22,632 bases of DNA, from NCBI GenBank assembly GCA_946491915.1, contig CAMLYR010000015.1:1-22632 (forward strand), read 5' to 3'. The translations under genes were made by a program, and so were the position numbers. The DNA comes from an uncultured Clostridium sp. (GTDB taxonomy: Bacteria; Bacillota_A; Clostridia; TANB77; CAG-508). This document shows, piece after piece, positions 8,801 through 14,944 of the stretch. The notes below the pieces were generated by a model. The model saw only the letters and a program-made list of their open reading frames with translations, ran no database searches and was not told the DNA's origin. Position 1 is the first letter of the stretch, and each line of letters begins with the position of its first letter.

Positions 8801-9649
8801 TGTAGCAAATGTCAAATTACTATAAATAGCATATGCCTTATCCCAACTATTTAAATTTACTTTTAGCATTTCTAATTTATCCATATCATCAAAAATCGTT
8901 TTTGTATATTTTTCTAAATCTGGATTTTTTTCTAGATTTTCTCCTTGTTCTTTTAAAGTATTGATATCATCAATTAGTTCTTCTTCTACTTCTTTTAGTA
9001 AAATTTCTCCCCATGGATTTTGACTAAAATCTTGTGCAAAGTCTTGTATATGAAACATTTCTATTTTTTCATTTAACCATTGATTTGGAAAAGGATTACT
9101 TTGAATATATGTATAAATTTTTAAAATCAATTCTTTTAAAGGGGTATCATCTCTGTAACTTGTATAGGTATTAATTAATTCGGCGAAGTCCTCGTCTTGA
9201 TTTTCATATTTTTCTTCAAATATATCTTCTAATACTTCTTGTTTTAATAATTCAATTTCTGTGGTATCTGCAATTCTAAAATTCGGAGATATATTTTCTA
9301 ATTCATAAAAATGATTTCTTACCACATCTAAACAAAATGAATCAATTGTACAAATACTAGCTTTATTTAATAAAGTAATTTGTCTTTGCAAATTTTCATT
9401 TTCTGGTGTTTCATCTAATTTTTGATAAATTGCTTCTAATACCCTTTCTCTCATTTCAGCTGCTGCTGCATTTGTAAAGGTTACGACTAATAGTCTATCG
9501 ATATCTATCTTTTCATTAATAATTTTGTTAATAATTCTTTCGACTAGTACAGCTGTTTTACCACTTCCGGCTGCTGCTGCAACTAGTATATTAGATCCTT
9601 TTTCATGAATTGCTTGTGATTGTTCTTTTGTCCATTTAACATCTGCCAT
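5810..9649 (-). CDS. addA: ATP-dependent helicase/nuclease subunit A, AddA
   Basis: AddA is the UvrD-type helicase and nuclease subunit of AddAB, which resects double-strand breaks for RecA-dependent repair. The 1279-aa length is normal. Walker A AAAAGSGKTAVL lies at about 23-34, the DEAD-type motif II IDEYQDS near 400, GDVKQSIYKFR near 425, IMSIHKSKGLEFPVVF near 795 and ALTRAKEKL near 880. The C-terminal PD-(D/E)XK nuclease has VQGIIDLYY followed by LVDYKTDYV near 1223. An unusually acidic stretch (SEEEARGTEEPQESADAEE) lies between two helicase motifs near 530-550. The ATG is preceded by AGGAG with an 8-nt gap. The partner gene addB, usually next to addA, is not upstream: the neighbours are a palindromic element and rdgB. 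The gene has its own strong promoter. Confidence 0.97.
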   Translation of the reverse strand: MADVKWTKEQSQAIHEKGSNILVAAAAGSGKTAVLVERIINKIINEKIDIDRLLVVTFTNAAAAEMRERVLEAIYQKLDETPENENLQRQITLLNKASICTIDSFCLDVVRNHFYELENISPNFRIADTTEIELLKQEVLEDIFEEKYENQDEDFAELINTYTSYRDDTPLKELILKIYTYIQSNPFPNQWLNEKIEMFHIQDFAQDFSQNPWGEILLKEVEEELIDDINTLKEQGENLEKNPDLEKYTKTIFDDMDKLEMLKVNLNSWDKAYAIYSNLTFATWPRQKIDSAIKDQAKLVRDDIKKKVTKKLNKIFIYSSEEANRDIADMYPILVKLKHLIFEFGEEFSKRKRNKNIVDFNDIEHLALQILIKEEDGKVEPTEVAKNYKEKFVEIAIDEYQDSNMVQEYILTAISKGNNIFMVGDVKQSIYKFRQAMPDLFLSKYKTYQLKENKKDEDNLKIQLFKNFRSRENVLDFTNLIFQDIMSENLGEIDYTKEEYLNLGASYEETSQELETEIDVIDLKEKEDLASEEEARGTEEPQESADAEETVEERVEDIQVEARFVANKIKSLVESHFQVFDRKINGFRDIQYKDIVILLRSTKVNAPIFEEEIINLGMPVFSESSQEYLDSIEIQTIMSLLKIIDNPIQDIPLVTVLRSHIGNFTDDELVEIRLSDKYDNFYTAMQKARINVSHELKEKIDTFFHNLEKWRKEKEYLALDEFIWKLYSDTHYYTYVGLMPNGDLRQANLKMLFERAKQYETASFKGLYNFIQFIEKLHVGSNDLGAAKLIGENDDVIRIMSIHKSKGLEFPVVFLSATGKQFNLMDLNQNILLHQELGIGVKYIDYERQVQYDTLTKEAIRNKILTETLSEEMRILYVALTRAKEKLYITGLKRDYEKEMENMQKQVSRYHKVNDKINYILVKKYKKYLDWILLVYLYEKENKGHLLKLHVWNKQELLKSFAKPKEEIVDIQEQLENVTINKEDLEKINTILEYTYAHQLSTTIPTMTSVTKIKQMKIEQQNHIEDMQFSINSDRDADTNIIKRKENIKEIIKQNQLENEMKTKNPIKIENKTEISREINIEEERTSQTENQLTFNKPNFMREDKDDVITPTQKGTLVHMCMQRLDETKEYTLEMIQGLIEDLVKREIITEKEAKSINPYKVLEFTKSMIWKELKTAKKVYKERPFFINIPAKEIYDEDIEEEILVQGIIDLYYITQEDEIILVDYKTDYVEKGKESELVEKYISQLELYKKALEESLQRKVNKTYIYSVYLGKEIEIA

Positions 9650-9679
9650 ACGCTCTTCTCCTATTTATTGTTTTTTTAG

Positions 9680-9708
9680 ATTATATCATTCGTCATTAAG
9701 AATGACAA
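9680..9708 (-). promoter_or_regulatory. Promoter of addA
   Basis: On the minus strand: TTGTCA (9703-9708), 17-bp spacer, perfect TATAAT (9680-9685) with TG in the extended -10 position. An inverted repeat GTCATT-aag-AATGAC (9692-9706, plus strand) overlaps the -35 and spacer and could be an operator. The -35 lies 9 bp from the tip of the palindromic element at 9718. Confidence 0.75.
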
Positions 9709-9717
9709 GAATATTTG

Positions 9718-9949
9718 TTTTAAGTTTCAAAATCCTCCCAGTAGAAGTCTTTATTATTTTTTTGAAATATCTCCTCGGCTTGCTACATAGATTATAAATT
9801 CTAAGCTTTAAATAAACGAGCCTCTCGCTATCGCGCTTCCTCATGTATTTAAAGCTAAGAATTTATACATCTATTCCACGGCACATTCGTCGATAATTTC
9901 AAAAAAATAATAAAGACTTCTACTGGGAAAAATATGAAAACTAAAAAAA
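9718..9949. repeat. Palindromic element, copy 2
   Basis: This is the second copy of the element at 1532-1765, between rdgB and addA. The perfect outer stem pairs 9736-9768 with 9896-9928 (33 bp). A weaker extension continues outward to the tip motif TTTTAAGTTTCA (9718-9729) and its imperfect partner near 9934-9946. The core 9773-9891 is nearly identical to copy 1, while about 23 bp of each arm are unrelated to copy 1. The inner stem 9805-9816/9844-9855 carries a paired change relative to copy 1 (C9806-G9854 in place of T1622-A1671), so the stem is preserved. The right tip overlaps the T-tract of the rdgB terminator. Confidence 0.9.
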
Positions 9950-9985
9950 TCACATAGAAAGGAATCTTTTGAAACCTTATATGTG
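9943..9985 (-). terminator. Intrinsic terminator of rdgB
   Basis: Read on the minus strand, CACATA-t-AAGG pairs with CCTT-tc-TATGTG (9975-9985 with 9951-9962) and is followed by ATTTTTTT (9943-9950). The stem begins within the last codons of rdgB. The T-tract merges with the tip of the palindromic element. Confidence 0.65.
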
Positions 9986-10558
9986 ATGTTCTAATTTTTT
10001 TAATAAATCTTGTAAAGCCAATTTTCGATGACTCATTTGATTTTTTTCTTCTTTAGATAATTCTGCACATGTTCTACCATCTTCTATTTCAAAAATTTCA
10101 TCAAATCCAAAGCCATTATCTCCTCTTGGTTCTTCTGCAATTTTGCCTTGAATCTCTCCTTTTCCAACTACATAGTTGCCATTTTCATAATAGGTAATAC
10201 AACATTTTACTCTTGCTTTTCTATCTGCACCTTTTAAATCTCTCATTTTTTCTAAGATATATTGATTTCTTTCTTTAGCTGTTGCATTTTCTCCTAAAAA
10301 TCTAGCAGTATGAACACCTGGCCACCCATCATATATATCTATACATAAACCACTATCATCTGCTATACAAGGCATTTGTAATATTTCTGAAATTTCTTGT
10401 GCTTTTTTTAAAGAGTTTCCTTCAAATGTGTCTTTATCTTCTTCTACTTCGATTGTACAATTGACATCTTTTAAAGATAATAATTGATAATCTTTTAATA
10501 TCTCCCTAATTTCTTTTAACTTTCCTTCATTATTTGTTGCTACAACAACTTGTTTCAT
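9977..10558 (-). CDS. rdgB: dITP/XTP pyrophosphatase (RdgB/HAM1 family)
   Basis: This enzyme hydrolyses non-canonical purine nucleoside triphosphates (dITP, XTP, ITP) to monophosphates and pyrophosphate, keeping deaminated bases out of DNA. The 193-aa protein has the family's opening VVVATNNEGK (4-13), the IADDSGL metal/catalytic segment (65-71), GWPGVHTARF (78-87), GFGFDEIFE, and the late SHRKLAL motif. All landmarks and the length are normal. Its ATG overlaps the stop codon of the upstream gene by one base (TAATG), so it is translationally coupled to the two-repeat protein at 10558-11187 and read from the promoter at 11212-11240. Confidence 0.96.
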   Translation of the reverse strand: MKQVVVATNNEGKLKEIREILKDYQLLSLKDVNCTIEVEEDKDTFEGNSLKKAQEISEILQMPCIADDSGLCIDIYDGWPGVHTARFLGENATAKERNQYILEKMRDLKGADRKARVKCCITYYENGNYVVGKGEIQGKIAEEPRGDNGFGFDEIFEIEDGRTCAELSKEEKNQMSHRKLALQDLLKKLEHHI

Positions 10559-11187
10559 TATCTTTCCTCTTCCTTTGATGGATTATTTTTCTTGTCATGG
10601 TATTTTAATACTTCATCAACATCTTCTCTTTTGTCTAATTCTCTACATACTTCTTTTAAAGTTTCTTCTGTTCCATCATATTGATGATTAATGTATCCTA
10701 AGACTTGTTCATATCTTACATTTTCAATTCTATCTTTTTCTGATAATTGGCATAATTCTTTTTGTTTTCTGAGTTCGTCCAAATATGTTGCTAATCTATT
10801 TAATTTTTCATATACTTGTGTATTGTTTTCGTTAATTGCTCTATAGGATAATATTTTTATATACGAAGTTACTTCTCTATATTTTTGCTCTGCTTCTATC
10901 TTTTTTCTTTTCTCTATTTCTTTGCATATTGCATTTAGAGATGCTTCTGTTCCATCATATGTCTTATTTATATATTTTAATAATTCTTCATATTTTACAT
11001 TTTCTGTTCTTTTTTTTTCTGATAGCATACATAGATGTCTTTGAGATCTCATTTCTTCTAAATATTTTTCTAAGTTTTTTAAACTTTCATATACTTCTTG
11101 CTTACCTTCTGATATTGCTCTAATAGATAGAAGTTGTACTAATGAAGTTAATTCTCTATATTTTTGTTGAGCGCTTTTCTTTTTCAT
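10558..11187 (-). CDS. Unknown protein made of two 93-residue repeats
   Basis: A 209-aa, charged, mostly helical, soluble protein that I do not recognise. It is an internal duplication: residues 8-95 and 101-188 align without gaps at a spacing of exactly 93, with about 49 of 88 positions identical by eye. Conserved landmarks in each half are QKYRE.TS, LS.RAI, C.LSEK.R.ENV.YE (cysteines 53 and 146), YIN..YDGTE and a second cysteine (88 and 181). The last 20 residues form a lysine/glutamate-rich tail. The ATG has AAGGAG with an 8-nt gap. It is the first gene of a two-gene operon with rdgB. No membrane segment, signal peptide or catalytic motif is visible. Coiled-coil or helical-bundle scaffolding is possible but unproven. 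Confidence 0.85.
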   Translation of the reverse strand: MKKKSAQQKYRELTSLVQLLSIRAISEGKQEVYESLKNLEKYLEEMRSQRHLCMLSEKKRTENVKYEELLKYINKTYDGTEASLNAICKEIEKRKKIEAEQKYREVTSYIKILSYRAINENNTQVYEKLNRLATYLDELRKQKELCQLSEKDRIENVRYEQVLGYINHQYDGTEETLKEVCRELDKREDVDEVLKYHDKKNNPSKEEER

Positions 11188-11211
11188 CTTTTCTCTCCTT
11201 TTATGTATATC

Positions 11212-11240
11212 ATGATAACAGATTTTTCTGTATATTTCAA
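11212..11240 (-). promoter_or_regulatory. Promoter of the 11187-9977 operon
   Basis: On the minus strand: TTGAAA (11235-11240), 17 bp, TATCAT (11212-11217). A small inverted repeat CAGA-tttt-TCTG (11219-11230) lies in the spacer. Confidence 0.6.
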
Positions 11241-11349
11241 GTTTTACATTATATAAATAGTATTTTGGAAAAATCTATTGTATCTTTTTTACTTTTTTTA
11301 ATGATACTACTATGAATTTGTTTCGAAACTATTAAAAACTATAAAACCA

Positions 11350-11378
11350 TTGAAAATTCTAGCAAATCATGATATAAT
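11350..11378 (+). promoter_or_regulatory. Promoter of the 11414 gene
   Basis: TTGAAA (11350-11355), exactly 17 bp, TATAAT (11373-11378), with TG in the extended -10 position. The predicted start near 11385 gives a short leader with AAAGGAG ahead of the ATG at 11414. The region 11188-11413 is divergent with the promoter at 11212-11240. Confidence 0.8.
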
Positions 11379-11413
11379 CATCTAAATTTGCGTTCGTGAA
11401 AGGAGACTCTATT

Positions 11414-12331
11414 ATGAGCAAAGAAACGAGTAAACCACCAAGAACAAAAGAAGAACTTGCAAAATTTTGGAAAGACCATTATGAACAGATGGATTCTATT
11501 TATCCTGTAAAAAGTTTTGAAATCCAAGGTAAAAATGAAGAAACACTTACTTTTTATTGCCGTAATGACTATAAGGAAGATCCTCAATTTTTATGTTATG
11601 ATCTAATAGATGCTGAGTATCAAGAAGCTGTTGAAGAACAAAAAAAGCATAATTTATTGGGTGAAGAACGTAACGAAGATAATGATATAAACGAAACTTT
11701 TGAATCAAAAGCTTTTATAGATATCAATACAGAAGAAAAATGGGTTAATTTTGGAGTAGAATGGGATTATATGCGAAATGGATATGGTAGAGCTATTTAT
11801 GATAATTATATACATATTTTAGAAATGTTAGGTATTCCTGATCCAGAACAATATCAATTAAGAATCTATGGTAATCCAGACCACGACTTTTTCAAAAGAA
11901 TGCAAACAGAAAAATTAGCAGCAAAAGCTAGTGGCAAACCAGATAAAGAAAAAGCCTCTCAACTACTTACAGAATTTTCCAACTATCCTCATACTATGAA
12001 ATTTAGTGAATTAAATACCATTATCCAATATGCTATAGATGCCAATATCCCAACTTCAAAAATTACCAAGGCCATAAATGATAATGGATTTAATATATTT
12101 TACACTACGATTAATCGTACACCATATTTTGAAAAAGAAGACGTTGATCAATTCAAATCATTTGGTATTACAGGATTAAAACCTACTGCTATGCACCGTC
12201 ATTTTATGAGAAATAGAGACTTCGGATTTATAAAACTTTTAGATGATATTGATATGCAAGATGCAACAAAAGAATTTAGAAAAGTTTTCGAAGAAGTAAA
12301 AACACAGCATGAAAAAGAGAAAAAAGAGTAA
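11414..12331 (+). CDS. Unknown protein, 5' part of a gene interrupted by an in-frame stop
   Basis: The frame encodes 305 aa from the ATG at 11414, which has AAAGGAG about 9 nt upstream. A GTG at 11396 is in frame but precedes the ribosome binding site. I do not recognise the family. The product is soluble and acidic to neutral, with a lysine-rich segment near 170-185 and a K/E-rich end (HEKEKKE). No signal peptide or membrane segment is visible. The frame stops at TAA (12329-12331) but then stays open, with the same K/E-rich character, for another 262 codons. The promoter and ribosome binding site are strong, so this half is probably expressed as a truncated product unless the stop is read through. 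Confidence 0.7.
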   Translation: MSKETSKPPRTKEELAKFWKDHYEQMDSIYPVKSFEIQGKNEETLTFYCRNDYKEDPQFLCYDLIDAEYQEAVEEQKKHNLLGEERNEDNDINETFESKAFIDINTEEKWVNFGVEWDYMRNGYGRAIYDNYIHILEMLGIPDPEQYQLRIYGNPDHDFFKRMQTEKLAAKASGKPDKEKASQLLTEFSNYPHTMKFSELNTIIQYAIDANIPTSKITKAINDNGFNIFYTTINRTPYFEKEDVDQFKSFGITGLKPTAMHRHFMRNRDFGFIKLLDDIDMQDATKEFRKVFEEVKTQHEKEKKE

Positions 12332-13120
12332 AAAGAAAAAGCACAACATAAAAAGGGAAACGATTATAATGATACATATCAAACTATAGAAAAATATGGC
12401 GTAGCAGAACATATTCTCTTAAATTGGCACCATTTTGGATTATTGTTAAAAAATGTGGATCCAAATATACAAGATATTGTCAAAAAGGGTGCTATCAGTA
12501 TGTTTGGTGAGTTTGACCCAGAACATGAAAGAGAATGGAATGGCTGTGATATTGATTATGAATCCTCACAAACCTTTAAAATGTTAAAAGAAGCTGAATT
12601 AATGGATAAAGATACTTATATTGCTTTATATCAAAAAGCACTTAATCGTAATTATAGTTTAAACAAATTTGACAAAGCAATTGGTAGATTTATTAATAAA
12701 GAAGAAAGAAAAAAAGCAAGAGAAGAAATTCTTAGAAATGCTTTCTATCCTTCTCCTAAGGGAGATTGGCAAAAATCTTCTATCCAAGGAAAACCATATA
12801 AAATTTCAAGAATTACTATTCCAAAAAAAGTTTCTAAAACAGGCAATGTAAGAGATTTATTAAAACAAGAGATTTTAAAACAAGGTATCGCTAAAAGAAC
12901 AAAAATTAGAACAGACATGACAGGTAGAGATAAAAAAGGAAAACCTATTGTTGTAGATAACTTGAAAGATTGGTTGTTTGGAGTACCTGGAGCTCATGGT
13001 AATTTACAAATGGAAGGATCATCTACAGTAATTTTACCACCACAAACGCCCGATTTTGCAGTTAGATTGATTGAAGATACTTTTAGAGATATAGAATACC
13101 CAAATTCAGAAGGAAGATAA
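12332..13120 (+). pseudogene. 3' part of the interrupted 11414 gene (same frame after TAA)
   Basis: The frame continues without a break from the codon after the TAA at 12329-12331 to TAA at 13118-13120. The first codons read KEKAQHKKGNDYNDTYQ and then run into a well-behaved coding stretch with ...NVDPNIQDIVKKGAISMFG... and, near the end, GVPGAHGNLQMEGSSTVILPP. A TTG at 12443 (226 codons to the stop) could be an internal start, but no ribosome binding site precedes it. The GGGA at 12354-12357 leads to an out-of-frame ATG that stops after six codons. The most economical reading is a recent nonsense change in a gene of about 567 codons. Stop readthrough or two separate proteins remain possible. 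The family is not recognised. Confidence 0.6.
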
Positions 13121-13139
13121 ACATCTTCCTTTTATTTTT
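13112..13139 (+). terminator. Intrinsic terminator of the 11414-13120 gene
   Basis: GGAAGAT (13112-13118) pairs perfectly with ATCTTCC (13123-13129) around AAAC, followed by TTTTATTTTT. The stem overlaps the stop codon at 13118-13120. The T-tract runs to the edge of the convergent GIY-YIG gene. Confidence 0.8.
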
Positions 13140-13443
13140 ATACGAATATCCTATATCTCCTACAATCTATTTTACCTTTAAAATATCTACTTAACTTTTT
13201 TTCTTTAATTAAATTCTCTTTTTGCTGTTTTGTTAAGCTTTTAATTTGATACTCCAATTTGCAAGCCAACGATTTATCTTTACTTTTCCATGCAATTTCT
13301 AACTTAATAACCTCATGTGATTTTGTATATCTTGCTCCCTTTTTATCTTTTGATATATGTTCTTCTATTCGTTTTTTTAGATTATTGGTCATACCTGTAT
13401 AAATGGAATTATCTGAACATCTTAGCATATATGTATAATACAT
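13138..13443 (-). CDS. GIY-YIG domain protein, UPF0213 (YhbQ/YazA) family
   Basis: A 101-aa single GIY-YIG nuclease domain. The GIY/YIG elements appear as YYTYMLRC (2-9) and YTGMTN (15-20), followed by the catalytic-type arginine in KKRIEEH, then KGARYTKSH and the late glutamate in LEYQIKSL. Proteins of this stand-alone family are small putative endonucleases, and a biological substrate is not established. The ATG is preceded by GGGAG with a 7-nt gap. It is the last gene of a compact minus-strand cluster, 15 nt after the sirtuin gene, and converges on the terminator at 13112-13139. The tail (DCRRYRIFV) extends a little beyond the usual end of the domain. Confidence 0.9.
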   Translation of the reverse strand: MYYTYMLRCSDNSIYTGMTNNLKKRIEEHISKDKKGARYTKSHEVIKLEIAWKSKDKSLACKLEYQIKSLTKQQKENLIKEKKLSRYFKGKIDCRRYRIFV

Positions 13444-13458
13444 TTTCTTTCTCCCATG

Positions 13459-14181
13459 TTATATATTTTCAAATACGTTTCCTAAACTTTCATGTATCAC
13501 TAGATTTGCCCTATTATCATAAGGTGTTACATCTCTATTAATTAACACTAACTTATTTCCTTTATAATAATTTAATAAACTACTGGCTGGTTGTACTGTT
13601 AAAGAAGTTCCTGCCACAATCATTAGATCTGCATTTTGAATCGCCCAAATGGCATTTTCTAATGTTTCCTCATCTAATCCTTCTTCATATAATACAACAT
13701 CTGGTTTTATCGTTCCACCACAAGAACATTTTGGAATTCCTTTACTAGTAAATACATATTCTGCATCATAAAACTTATGGCATTTCATACAATAATTTCT
13801 TAATACACTTCCATGTAATTCATACACATTTTTAGAACCTGCTTTTTGATGTAAGCCATCAATATTTTGTGTGACAACTGCCTTTAATTTTCCTTCTTCC
13901 TCAAGTTCTGCTAATTTTATATGTGTTATATTGGGTTCATATTTTAAAGAATTCATTTTGTCTTTATAAAACTTATAAAAAGCATCTGTATGATTTATGA
14001 AAAATGTGTGACTAAGAATTTCTTCCGGTGGATAATCATATTTTTGATGATATAACCCATCTTTACTTCTAAAGTCTGGTATACCACTTTCTGTAGAAAC
14101 TCCTGCTCCACCAAAGAATACAATGTTGTTGCTTTCATTTACCATTTGTTTAAATTGTTGTATTTTATCTTTCATTTTCAT
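13459..14181 (-). CDS. NAD-dependent protein deacylase, sirtuin (CobB/SrtN-like)
   Basis: Sirtuins remove acetyl or other acyl groups from lysines using NAD. From the ATG at 14181 the protein is 240 aa with all family motifs: FFGGAGVSTESGIPDFRS (22-39, NAD binding), TQNID (104-108), catalytic His123 in ELHG, zinc ligands C131/C134 and C152/C154 (CMKC and CSC), and AGTSLTVQPA and INRD near the end. GTG at 14184 is in frame, but the AAGGA site is positioned for the ATG (5 nt). It follows the hydrolase gene by 8 nt and precedes the GIY-YIG gene by 15 nt, so co-transcription is likely. It looks fully functional. The preferred acyl substrate cannot be told from sequence. Confidence 0.95.
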   Translation of the reverse strand: MKMKDKIQQFKQMVNESNNIVFFGGAGVSTESGIPDFRSKDGLYHQKYDYPPEEILSHTFFINHTDAFYKFYKDKMNSLKYEPNITHIKLAELEEEGKLKAVVTQNIDGLHQKAGSKNVYELHGSVLRNYCMKCHKFYDAEYVFTSKGIPKCSCGGTIKPDVVLYEEGLDEETLENAIWAIQNADLMIVAGTSLTVQPASSLLNYYKGNKLVLINRDVTPYDNRANLVIHESLGNVFENI

Positions 14182-14189
14182 CACTTTCC

Positions 14190-14744
14190 TTATAAAGAAA
14201 TATATTCTAATATTTCTTTAAATTCTTTATAACCAAATTTCTCATTAAAATGTCCCGCATTATGTATTAATACTTCCTCGGCTCCTATATTTTTAGAAAA
14301 ACTTTCTGCATCTGATATTGAAACATAAGGATCATTATCAGAATAAATACAAATTTTTTCTACACAATACTTTGTTAAATCTTTTAATTTTTCATCCTCA
14401 ATATAGAAAGAATCATATAAACTATTGTCTTCTTTAAATTTTATATTATTAAATCCTGCAACTGTAATTATCCTTTTTATTTTGACCTTATTATCAATTA
14501 AAAATTTAATTACAAAAATTCCTCCTAAACTATGTGTTATAAAGATTGTTTCTTCTGAAATATAACCAATTTCTAAATATGCTTTTAATATTTTGCTCCA
14601 ACTTTCATAATCTTGTTTATACGGAAAAGGAAAATTGGGTACAATACAATTTAATTTTCTTTTACTTAATTGACTTTTTAACCAAGGAATCCAGTTCTTA
14701 TATGGATTACCATAAGAGCCATGTATTATAAAATAATTTTTCAT
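14190..14744 (-). CDS. RBBP9/YdeN-like serine hydrolase
   Basis: A 184-aa alpha/beta-hydrolase of the small RBBP9/YdeN type. It opens with the YFIIHGSYGNPYKNWIPWL oxyanion segment (4-22). The nucleophile elbow is THSLGG with Ser72 (Thr replaces the first Gly of GxSxG, which this family tolerates), the acid is Asp138 in SDNDPYV and the base His165 in NAGHFN. There is no signal peptide, so it is cytoplasmic. The physiological substrate is unknown for the family. ATG with AGGAG and a 7-nt gap. It is the first gene of the hydrolase-sirtuin-GIY-YIG cluster, so a role in removing acyl groups from small molecules or proteins next to a sirtuin is imaginable but unsupported. Confidence 0.9.
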   Translation of the reverse strand: MKNYFIIHGSYGNPYKNWIPWLKSQLSKRKLNCIVPNFPFPYKQDYESWSKILKAYLEIGYISEETIFITHSLGGIFVIKFLIDNKVKIKRIITVAGFNNIKFKEDNSLYDSFYIEDEKLKDLTKYCVEKICIYSDNDPYVSISDAESFSKNIGAEEVLIHNAGHFNEKFGYKEFKEILEYISL

Positions 14745-14771
14745 TCTTTATCTCCTCTTAATTTTATATAA

Positions 14772-14780
14772 CTTATATCA
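14772..14780 (-). promoter_or_regulatory. Extended -10 promoter of the hydrolase-sirtuin cluster
   Basis: On the minus strand TG-A-TATAAG (hexamer 14772-14777) has no good -35 at 17 bp. An inverted repeat TTCAC-caa-GTGAA (14805-14817) lies about 25 bp upstream and could bind a regulator. Confidence 0.4.
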
Positions 14781-14894
14781 TATTTTTACTAAAAAATCTA
14801 CTATTTCACCAAGTGAACTAGAAAAACAATTAACAAATAATTTTTAAAATGAGTATTTATTTATAATCATGTAATATATCATCGCTATTAAATT

Positions 14895-14919
14895 AACAGA
14901 GCTTAAGAAAAGCTCTGTT
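14895..14919. terminator. Hairpin after the 14945-15598 gene
   Basis: AACAGAGCTT (14895-14904) pairs perfectly with AAGCTCTGTT (14910-14919) around AAGAA. It lies 26 bp beyond the stop of the minus-strand gene. The minus-strand trailer is AATTTAAT rather than a T-run, while the plus-strand side is followed by CTTGTTTGTATTTC, so efficiency in either direction is uncertain. Confidence 0.5.
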
Positions 14920-14944
14920 CTTGTTTGTATTTCTTTATTCTACA

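Noticed and set aside
12329..12331. Stop codon reassignment (TAA read as sense)
   Set aside because: rqcH, the sirtuin gene, the 11414-13120 gene itself and several others end in TAA at the expected protein length.
14190..14744. Sirtuin plus hydrolase as a SIR2 antiphage defence pair
   Set aside because: The sirtuin is a normal zinc-binding deacylase of housekeeping length, and the hydrolase is an RBBP9/YdeN type. No nucleic-acid sensor or membrane effector accompanies them.
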